A DNA stretch of 64,000 nucleotides from an uncultured Gemmiger sp. (GTDB lineage Bacteria > Bacillota > Clostridia > Oscillospirales > Ruminococcaceae), in the NCBI GenBank assembly GCA_944388215.1, contig CALXHT010000003.1:1-64000 (forward strand). Reading direction: 5' to 3'. Of the stretch, positions 18,445 to 24,810 are shown piece after piece. Below the pieces are notes generated by a model, which worked only from the letters and a program-made list of their open reading frames with translations, made no database searches and had not been told where the DNA came from. Each line of letters opens with the position of its first letter. Position 1 is the stretch's first letter. The position numbers and the translations under genes are program-made.

Positions 18445-18490
18445 ATAGAGCCATGCAGAAGAAGAGCCTTCTGCATAGCTCTATTTTATT
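18445..18490 (+). terminator. hairpin terminator or attenuator before the amidoligase cassette
   Basis: ATAGAGC and ATGCAGAAG pair with CTTCTGCAT and GCTCTAT across a short AAGAGC loop, followed by TTTATTTT. It lies 80 bases after the HTH stop and 10 bases before the next ribosome site, so it could set readthrough into the cassette. Confidence 0.7.
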
Positions 18491-18510
18491 TTGCAAGGAG
18501 GATGTATCCC

Positions 18511-18622
18511 ATGAACCTGTGCTGAGGATTTTCGTATTTCCGAAAGTGTAGCCGAAGCGCTGGTGGCTCTGACAGTGGCTGTAGTTACCACCATTATCAC
18601 CAGCCTGAACGAAGACAACTGA
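18511..18622 (+). pseudogene. small protein gene with apparent +1 frameshift
   Basis: A perfect AAGGAGG lies nine bases before the ATG at 18511, but the frame stops after four codons (MNLC). The +1 frame directly after reads EDFRISESVAEALVALTVAV and ends in TSLNEDN at 18622, a plausible amphipathic small protein just before the amidoligase gene. Either one base has been lost or gained, or recoding at CTG-TGC-TGA joins the parts; no classical slippery sequence is seen. The product would be about 36 residues. Function unknown. Confidence 0.35.
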
Positions 18623-18645
18623 GATGACCAGGAAAGGAATACCCT

Positions 18646-19761
18646 ATGGACGAAACATTGACCTGTGTATGCTGCGGTGCCGAGGTCCACCGCGATGAAG
18701 TCTATTTTGTAGGCGATCAGCCCTTTTGCCGTGACTGTGCCGATGAGGAAACCTTCGTCTGTGACAACTGCGGTTTCCGCCATTGGGACAGCGATAACCA
18801 GGGGGATGACCGGTATGATCTTTGCCCCTCCTGCCGGGAGGAATACTTTGTGACCTGCAGCGAGTGCGGCCGCTTGATTCCCAACTGCGAAGCGTGGTAT
18901 GCGGATGATGATGACGACACGCCTCCCTACTGTGAACCCTGCTACCGTGAGAAAGTAGGCGATGCACTGCATCCCTACAGCTACAAGCCCTCCCCTATCT
19001 TTTACGGCGATGGCCCGCTCTATCTGGGGGTCGAGCTGGAAGTGGATGGTGCCGGGCAGAGCGCTTCTCATGCCCGCACGGTCCTGAACGTGATCAACCG
19101 CCGGGAGGAATACGCCTACATGAAAACCGACGGCAGCCTGGACGATGGCCTGGAGCTGGTGACCCATCCCTGCGCGCTGGAAGAGCACCGCACCAAGGTT
19201 CCCTGGGCCGACACGGTAGCCGCCTTCCGGGAGATGCACTACAACAGCCACAACGCCGGGACCTGCGGCCTGCATGTGCATGTAAATCGGGACGCTCTGG
19301 GCGAACACAGCGCAGCTCAGGACGAAACGATTTCCAAGATCCTCTATCTTTTCGAGCGGTTCTGGCAGGAGATTTTACGGTTCAGCCGACGGACCGAAAG
19401 CCAGATGAATCATTGGGCTGCCCGATACGGCTATAAGAACAGCGCCAAGGAGATTCTGGAGCATGCCAAATACGATTCAGGCAACGGACGTTACGCCTGC
19501 GTCAACCTGACCAACCACGACACCATCGAGTTTCGGGCTTTCCGGGGCACGCTCAAACTCAATACCCTCATTGCCACCCTGCAGTTTGTGGATCGCATCT
19601 GCCGGGTGGCTCTTGCTTTGTCCGAGAGTGAGATCAAGGATCTGAGCTGGCCTGAGTTTGTGCTCCGTCTGACCAATGAAAGCACCCCGGAATTGATCCG
19701 GTATCTGAAAGAACGCCGTCTGTACATCAATGAGCCGGTAACGGCAGAATGGGAGGTATAA
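18646..19761 (+). CDS. zinc-finger amidoligase (glutamine-synthetase-fold family)
   Basis: 371 residues. The first 100 carry about seven Cys-x-x-Cys pairs (from CVCC at 7-10 to CEPC at 96-99), probably several zinc-binding ribbons. The rest is the Amidoligase_2 fold: GVELEV (128-133), KTDGSLDDGLELVTHP (160-175), CGLHVHVNR (207-215), YACVNL (283-288) and TIEFRAFRGT (293-302), the Glu/His/Arg sites that bind Mg-ATP and substrate in this glutamine-synthetase-like superfamily. Such enzymes form amide or peptide bonds using ATP. The class II amidotransferase gene follows after 2 bases, suggesting the pair modifies a peptide or protein with ammonia from glutamine, or adds and trims a glutamyl group. 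Substrate unknown. Confidence 0.82.
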   Translation: MDETLTCVCCGAEVHRDEVYFVGDQPFCRDCADEETFVCDNCGFRHWDSDNQGDDRYDLCPSCREEYFVTCSECGRLIPNCEAWYADDDDDTPPYCEPCYREKVGDALHPYSYKPSPIFYGDGPLYLGVELEVDGAGQSASHARTVLNVINRREEYAYMKTDGSLDDGLELVTHPCALEEHRTKVPWADTVAAFREMHYNSHNAGTCGLHVHVNRDALGEHSAAQDETISKILYLFERFWQEILRFSRRTESQMNHWAARYGYKNSAKEILEHAKYDSGNGRYACVNLTNHDTIEFRAFRGTLKLNTLIATLQFVDRICRVALALSESEIKDLSWPEFVLRLTNESTPELIRYLKERRLYINEPVTAEWEV

Positions 19762-19763
19762 TC

Positions 19764-20753
19764 ATGTGCGGATTGTTTGGATTCAGTGACCCGTCCCGCA
19801 GCCTGACCCCACGCCAGGCCCGTCAGCTTCTCCGCGTCCTGTCGGTGAGCAGTATGGTACGCGGTACCGATGCTACTGGCATTGCCTACAACAGCCATGA
19901 CCGGCTGCACATCTACAAACGTCCGGACGCAGCCAACAAGACGCTGCTTTTGCCGTCCGCCTCTGCCCGTGTGGTCATGGGCCATGTGCGGATGACCACG
20001 CAAGGAAGCGCCCAATCCAACTATAACAACCATCCCTTTCCCGGCAATCTGGATGGACACCTTCCCGGCAGTGGTCCCGACTTTGCCCTGGCTCACAACG
20101 GCGTTCTGAACAACGACCTGCTGCTGCGCCATCAGCTGCATCTTCCCAAAACGCGGATCGAGACAGACAGTTACATCGCCGTACAGATGCTGGCATCCGC
20201 CGGGACACTGGATTTGGCGTCTCTGGCCGGGATTGCCGAACAGCTGGAAGGCACTTTCACCCTGACCATCCTGGACAAGCAGGACAGTCTCTACTTTGTG
20301 CGGGGCAACAACCCCCTCTGTCTGGTGGAGTTTCCCCGTACGGGATTATTCGTCTATGCCAGCACCTCGGAGATTCTGCAGAATGCCATTTCCCGGCTGG
20401 ACTTTTTACAGGCCCAGCCCTTCTCCCGGGTCTGGCTGGAGGAGGGAGAGATTCTGCATCTGTCTGCCGACGGACAGATGGAAACCCGCACCTTTGATAC
20501 CCGCAGACTGCAAAGCCTTTTCTATGCTCCCTGGGGCTGGGCGTCCTCCAGAAACTCCAAAAGAACGCTTTCCGAGGATCTCTTGAATACCGCCTGCAAT
20601 CTGGGCTTTGAAGAGGAAGATGTGATGATCTTACAGGGATGCGGGTATTGTCCGGACGAAATAGAAGAACTCCTGCAGGACCCGGAATTATTCCGAGCAG
20701 CCCTGCAGGAGTCCTATTATGAATATGCTGTCTATCGGGGGGATTGGCTATGA
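19764..20753 (+). CDS. class II glutamine amidotransferase
   Basis: About 329 residues of Ntn-type amidotransferase. Cys2 becomes the N-terminal nucleophile after Met removal (MCGLFGFSD), which fixes the start at 19764; a GGGAGGT site lies just upstream. Other landmarks are the Arg-containing GHVRMTTQG, NNHPF, the oxyanion region LAHNGVLNN and ETDSYIAVQ. No synthetase domain is fused, so ammonia must pass to a partner, most likely the amidoligase encoded just before. The C-terminal hundred residues (from about 230) are not a known domain to me. The stop overlaps the ATG of the recombinase gene (ATGA), tying the three genes together. Confidence 0.88.
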   Translation: MCGLFGFSDPSRSLTPRQARQLLRVLSVSSMVRGTDATGIAYNSHDRLHIYKRPDAANKTLLLPSASARVVMGHVRMTTQGSAQSNYNNHPFPGNLDGHLPGSGPDFALAHNGVLNNDLLLRHQLHLPKTRIETDSYIAVQMLASAGTLDLASLAGIAEQLEGTFTLTILDKQDSLYFVRGNNPLCLVEFPRTGLFVYASTSEILQNAISRLDFLQAQPFSRVWLEEGEILHLSADGQMETRTFDTRRLQSLFYAPWGWASSRNSKRTLSEDLLNTACNLGFEEEDVMILQGCGYCPDEIEELLQDPELFRAALQESYYEYAVYRGDWL

Positions 20754-21322
20754 GGATTGCCTATGTCCGTGTATCCACCGCCGAACAAAATGAACAGCGT
20801 CAGATCGATGCCCTGGCCAAGCATGATATCGAGCGCTGGTTTACTGAGAAGGTCTCCGGCAAGGACACCAACCGCCCCCAGCTGCAGGCCATGCTGGAAT
20901 TTGCCCGGGAGGGAGATACCATCTACGTCCACGATTTCAGTCGCCTGGCCAGAAGCACTTCTGACCTGCTTAGGATCGTGGAGCTGCTCCAGCGCAAGAA
21001 GATTCATCTGGTCAGTAATAAGGAGAATATCGATACCTCCACCCCGACCGGAAAGCTGATGCTGACGATGATTGGTGCCATCAATGAGTTTGAGAGGCAG
21101 AACATTCTGGAACGGCAGAGGGAGGGCATAGCCATCGCCAAAAGCCACGGCAGATACAAGGGCCGCGCTCCCATCCGATTGGATTCCCAACGTTTTGAAG
21201 CTGTCTACGCCCGCTATCATACCCGGGAGATCAGCAAAAAGGAGATGGCCCGCTTGCTGGGAATCTCCCGTCCCACCTTGGACCGCCTTCTGGCAGAATT
21301 TTCAGAACGCGCAAACCCCTGA
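20750..21322 (+). CDS. small serine recombinase (resolvase/invertase type)
   Basis: 190 residues. The catalytic Ser is Ser9 in MRIAYVRVSTAEQNEQRQ, with the conserved HDFSRLARSTSDLL and IGAINEFERQNILERQREG dimer-helix region. A C-terminal helix-turn-helix (KKEMARLLGISRPTLDRLL) binds DNA. It lacks the large C-terminal domain of integrases, so it should act as a resolvase or invertase. The ATG at 20750 overlaps the stop of the amidotransferase gene. It could resolve element multimers or invert a segment, but no paired sites were found by eye. Confidence 0.88.
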   Translation: MRIAYVRVSTAEQNEQRQIDALAKHDIERWFTEKVSGKDTNRPQLQAMLEFAREGDTIYVHDFSRLARSTSDLLRIVELLQRKKIHLVSNKENIDTSTPTGKLMLTMIGAINEFERQNILERQREGIAIAKSHGRYKGRAPIRLDSQRFEAVYARYHTREISKKEMARLLGISRPTLDRLLAEFSERANP

Positions 21323-21362
21323 CCAAAGAGTTCTCGCTCCTTCCCCGTCCACCGCCACCGGC

Positions 21363-21391
21363 AGGGTTCCGGGAGGGAGCCCTCTTTTTTT
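21363..21391 (+). terminator. rho-independent terminator of the amidoligase cassette
   Basis: AGGGTTCC (21363-21370) pairs with GGGAGCCCT (21375-21383, one wobble), followed by seven or more T. It ends the plus-strand cassette 40 bases after the recombinase stop. Confidence 0.75.
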
Positions 21392-21527
21392 GCGGCATGG
21401 TATAAACCACCCTTGCATGGCTCCCTTGTAAATAGAAGGGCTTGTGTTACATCCTGTCAAACAATGCAAATTTGGACTTATCTTTTACAGAAAAGCTTCC
21501 GCCGGGATGGGCAGTCTGAGGTATACC

Positions 21528-22667
21528 CTATTCTGCACGGCGCCGCTGTTCACGGTCTGCCGAAACTGTGCAAATCAACTGATACAGACTGGGCAGATAG
21601 ACTAGGCCGCTTCCTCTTCGAAGAGCCGCCGGACAGATTCCCAGCAGTTCATACCGTTTTAATATATATGCGAGGCGCTTTTTTCGGTGCCGATACATTT
21701 TCTTTTCCTCCGGAGATAGCTCTCTCCAATCCTCCATGCCGTCCCATGGGTTAACATAGGCATCGTAACTGTTTGTCCGATAGAGATCCAATTGTAACTG
21801 CCACAGTTCTTTTTTGGTGGACTCCTTCCAGTTTGGGTTTCTTTGAATGATGGATCGAATCTTTTCGGAAGAAACATAAGGTTCCACACACAATATCGGC
21901 CGAATTTCCTCACAGAGAAGTCTTCCCGCATTCTTTAGCACCCATTGAAGCAAGCCTTTGGTTTCATATTCACCCACACAGCTGCACAGTTGCCGCAAAG
22001 CTCTTGTTCCTAATTGGTATTCAATGCGCATTAGATTCTGACAGTCAAACTCCTGTTTGCGGAATCTCCTTTGCTGTTCATAGAGTTTGTCATAAACCAC
22101 AAGACCTCGACGCAGATTAGAAATCTTATAAACGTGATGATCATCTTCTGGATCTTTCATATGCTGCTGAGAAAGCCTGCGGTCATGCGGTGTACGCTTC
22201 AGCAGATCCAGATACAGTGGGATAGAGAAGTCATCGCCAAATTCGATATTCATACACAGATCCATTCGTGTAAGTCTACAACTTTTCAGACGAATTGGAG
22301 TAATATGATCTTTCCAATAGCGATTAAACTTCTTTATACAATTCCGGATCGTATTGGCATCACTATCCGTAATGCGGCAATACCCTTCTGCGCCATCTAC
22401 CATGACGCGAGGATTGATGATAAGTTTTAAAATTTGCCCCACATCCGTGCTTAGCATCTGTGCATGCAAACCGGGTATTAGACTGACCATCTGTCGATTA
22501 TGCGGGCAGCGGGGACTTGCACTGATTATATTTTTCCAGATATATTGGAGCAATCCCTGCTCATCTGGCAAAGAGAAGTGATAATGCATTTCAAAGGTAT
22601 GGATTCCGACCTCATCATGATAAAGCTGACAGAAAGAGGATGGAAAAGGCTCAAGACTTGGAACCAT
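21528..22667 (-). CDS. replication-initiator-like protein
   Basis: About 379 residues, no membrane segment. Landmarks are CRLTRMDLCMNIEFGDDFS, a tyrosine-containing GLVVYDKLYEQQRR and LMRIEYQLGTRALRQLC. The order arginine-x-aspartate strand, tyrosine region, then R-I-E-Y is seen in Rep_trans and phage gene II/X-like replication initiators. This would suit an element that replicates as a circle after excision. I chose the ATG at 22667 (AGGAG ten bases before); longer starts are possible. It converges with the amidoligase cassette. Similarity is from motif layout only. Confidence 0.45.
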   Translation of the reverse strand: MVPSLEPFPSSFCQLYHDEVGIHTFEMHYHFSLPDEQGLLQYIWKNIISASPRCPHNRQMVSLIPGLHAQMLSTDVGQILKLIINPRVMVDGAEGYCRITDSDANTIRNCIKKFNRYWKDHITPIRLKSCRLTRMDLCMNIEFGDDFSIPLYLDLLKRTPHDRRLSQQHMKDPEDDHHVYKISNLRRGLVVYDKLYEQQRRFRKQEFDCQNLMRIEYQLGTRALRQLCSCVGEYETKGLLQWVLKNAGRLLCEEIRPILCVEPYVSSEKIRSIIQRNPNWKESTKKELWQLQLDLYRTNSYDAYVNPWDGMEDWRELSPEEKKMYRHRKKRLAYILKRYELLGICPAALRRGSGLVYLPSLYQLICTVSADREQRRRAE

Positions 22668-22778
22668 GATAAAATTTCTCCTAAAGTTCATAAAATCCTG
22701 GGTGTAAGGACAGAAATACGCCTCCAAAAGTTACTTTCATAGAGAGACAAATGACCACATAAATAGGGGGAAATCAAT

Positions 22779-22833
22779 AAAAAAGAAGGCCGGCTGAACC
22801 ACTCCACAAAATTGCGGGTTGGCTCAATCGGCC
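22779..22833 (-). terminator. terminator of the integrase gene
   Basis: On the minus strand GGCCGATTGAGCCAACC (22833-22817, including the stop codon) pairs with GGTTCAGCCGGCC (22800-22788), followed by TTCTTTTTTATT. It ends the integrase transcript before the replication-like gene. Confidence 0.65.
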
Positions 22834-24380
22834 CCTTTGTCAGGGTCTATGAAATTAAAGGTGATGGTAATATGCTTGTGGGCATCCACCTCCACACGGC
22901 GTACAAGCTGTTGCAGCTGTCCTTTTTCCAGATGATCGAATTGCAGAAACGCCCGGATCTTTTTTTCGATGGCATCCGTCTGGTCCAAATTGTTTTCCAG
23001 GTGTGCCAGTTGTTCCAGTTCCTTTTGGCAACGTTCCTCCTCCTTGCGCAGGTTCTGAGAGATATAAGCGAACTCATCTTCACGCAAGATCCCGGCGGCT
23101 TTATCCTTGTAGGCACCCAATCGGGTTTTGCGTGCCGATTCCAACTGCTGCTCCAGCTTGCTGCGGCGGCTTTTCAGATCCTGCTGTTCCTGCTGCTTTT
23201 GCGCACGCTTGCGGGCCATTGCCTTGGAATCCACCTGATTCTGTGCCAATGCACGCAGCGCATCCACCACCGCCTGCACCACCACATCTTCCCGGATGCT
23301 GTGCGAGGTACAGCGATGTGCTGTGGGGTCGCGATAGTACCCATAGCAATTCAGGTACCAGTACTTTCCCCTCTTTTTTGCATAGAGAGGACTGCCGCAA
23401 TCGGCACAGTAGGCAATGCCGGTGAGCAGATGGGGGTGGTCGGTGCTTTTATATGTACGGACCTTCTGCATCTGCTGTGCCAAAGCGAAGTCTTCCCGGC
23501 TGACCAGTGGCGTATGGGTGTTTTCCACCACAATCCAGTCTTCGGGATCGACCCGGCGGCGATTGTGCACCTTATAGTTGATCGTGCGGGTGAACTGCTG
23601 GGCCATATCGCCCTGATACACTGGATGGCTCAGGATTCGCCGGATGGTCTCCGCATTCCACAGCCCCGTAAAAAGCCGGCTCTTGTCGGTCATCTGCTTT
23701 TGGGCTGCTGGTGAGGGAATTCCCTCCCGATTGAGGACCTTGGCAATCCGGGTACGGCTGGCTCCGCCCAGAAACAGCGCAAAGATGCGCCGCACCGTGG
23801 GAGCGGTCTCCTCATCGGGCAAAAGATGATATCTGTCCTCAGGGTCGATGCGGTACCCGTAGGGCGCCTGCCGCCCCAGGAATTTGCCCTGCCGCTTGAG
23901 GATGCCCAGCGAGGTCCTCACCTTGGCACTGGCATCAGCGGCATATAAATCGTTGAATACATTTTTGAATACGGCCATCTGCTGGACACTGTCGGTGTTG
24001 CTGGCAGAGTCGTATTGATCGTTGACGGCGATGAACCGGATTCCCAAACGCGGGAAGATTTCTTCCAGATATCGCCCGGTTTCGGCATAGTTACGCCCCA
24101 AACGGGAAAGGTCCTTGACGATGACGCAGCGCACGCTGCCATCCATCAGGCATTGATTCAGTTCCTGAAAACCGGGACGTGCAAAGTCTGTGCCGGTGTG
24201 GCCATCGTCCACAAATTCCCGGACAATGGCAATGTCATGTTGTTGTGCCCATTCCCGCAGGAAGGAGCGTTGGTTCTGGATGGAGTCCGATTCCGCTTCC
24301 GGGCCATCGGCCGAGGAGAGCCGCAGATAGATCGCCGCTTCCTGCCGACAGACAGACTCCCGCATTCTACTTTTTTTCAC
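22824..24380 (-). CDS. large serine integrase
   Basis: 518 residues. The N-terminal catalytic domain has Ser22 in AIYLRLSSADGP, GHTGTDFARPGFQ and VKDLSRLGRNYAETGRYLE. A recombinase domain follows (PYGYRIDPEDRYHLLPDEE, then TIRRILSHPVYQGDM at about 265). Next come a zinc ribbon (CADCGSPLYAKKRGKYWYLN and CTSHS) and a coiled coil at about 385-470. This order is standard for phiC31/TnpX-type integrases, which cross over at a central dinucleotide; the att sites here fit CC/GG. The GTG start at 24380 overlaps the stop of a 40-residue upstream gene. It is the likely enzyme for integration and excision of the element. Confidence 0.92.
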   Translation of the reverse strand: MKKSRMRESVCRQEAAIYLRLSSADGPEAESDSIQNQRSFLREWAQQHDIAIVREFVDDGHTGTDFARPGFQELNQCLMDGSVRCVIVKDLSRLGRNYAETGRYLEEIFPRLGIRFIAVNDQYDSASNTDSVQQMAVFKNVFNDLYAADASAKVRTSLGILKRQGKFLGRQAPYGYRIDPEDRYHLLPDEETAPTVRRIFALFLGGASRTRIAKVLNREGIPSPAAQKQMTDKSRLFTGLWNAETIRRILSHPVYQGDMAQQFTRTINYKVHNRRRVDPEDWIVVENTHTPLVSREDFALAQQMQKVRTYKSTDHPHLLTGIAYCADCGSPLYAKKRGKYWYLNCYGYYRDPTAHRCTSHSIREDVVVQAVVDALRALAQNQVDSKAMARKRAQKQQEQQDLKSRRSKLEQQLESARKTRLGAYKDKAAGILREDEFAYISQNLRKEEERCQKELEQLAHLENNLDQTDAIEKKIRAFLQFDHLEKGQLQQLVRRVEVDAHKHITITFNFIDPDKGAD

Positions 24381-24499
24381 AGGTCATCTCCCTCCGTTGC
24401 TTCCAGGTTCAGGTTGCTCAGCAGCTGCTCCAGGCAGTCCGCCAGCGTCCTACTTCCCGCTTCGGTGGAGAATGTGACCGTAACAGATTGTGTGCCCAT
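24377..24499 (-). CDS. 40-residue protein coupled to the integrase gene
   Basis: Encodes MGTQSVTVTFSTEAGSRTLA, a Cys-Leu-Glu-Gln helix, and an acidic end (EATEGDDL). GGAGG lies nine bases before the ATG. Its TGA overlaps the GTG start of the integrase (GTGA), so integrase translation is probably coupled to it. Small proteins with a beta strand of the V-T-V-T-F type are common just before such integrases in Clostridia; a role in directing excision is possible but unproven. Confidence 0.65.
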   Translation of the reverse strand: MGTQSVTVTFSTEAGSRTLADCLEQLLSNLNLEATEGDDL

Positions 24500-24810
24500 A
24501 CATTGGCACCTCCTTTATTAGTACGCAGCTTTGTGTGGATTCTTTAGGCAATAATATGCAGAACTTTCCCACGGTATTTTCGATTGCTGAGGCAATCGTC
24601 ACTGCGATTACTGGTAGCTGTTACGGCCGTATATTTTTTTATCAGGCAGATGCGATTATATTTGAGCGTATATTGTTCTGTGGGCAATAAAAATTTATAC
24701 ATCGGTGGGACGGGGTGCCTATTGAATCCAGCTATTTGTTGGTCGTATAATATCTTTAGATAAGAATTTTAAAAAATATAAAATTTCGGGGTTGTGTACA
24801 AGGAGCAAGT
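24500..24810. other. divergent control region between integrase and 850-residue protein genes
   Basis: About 310 bases without a gene. The plus-strand promoter at 24722-24751 serves the 850-residue protein gene. The integrase unit must start from the minus strand near 24550-24700, but no clear promoter pair was found. Confidence 0.5.
24722..24751 (+). promoter_or_regulatory. promoter of the 850-residue protein gene
   Basis: TTGAAT (24722-24727), 18-base spacer, perfect TATAAT (24746-24751), 60 bases before the ATG at 24811, which has an AAGGAG site. Confidence 0.55.
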
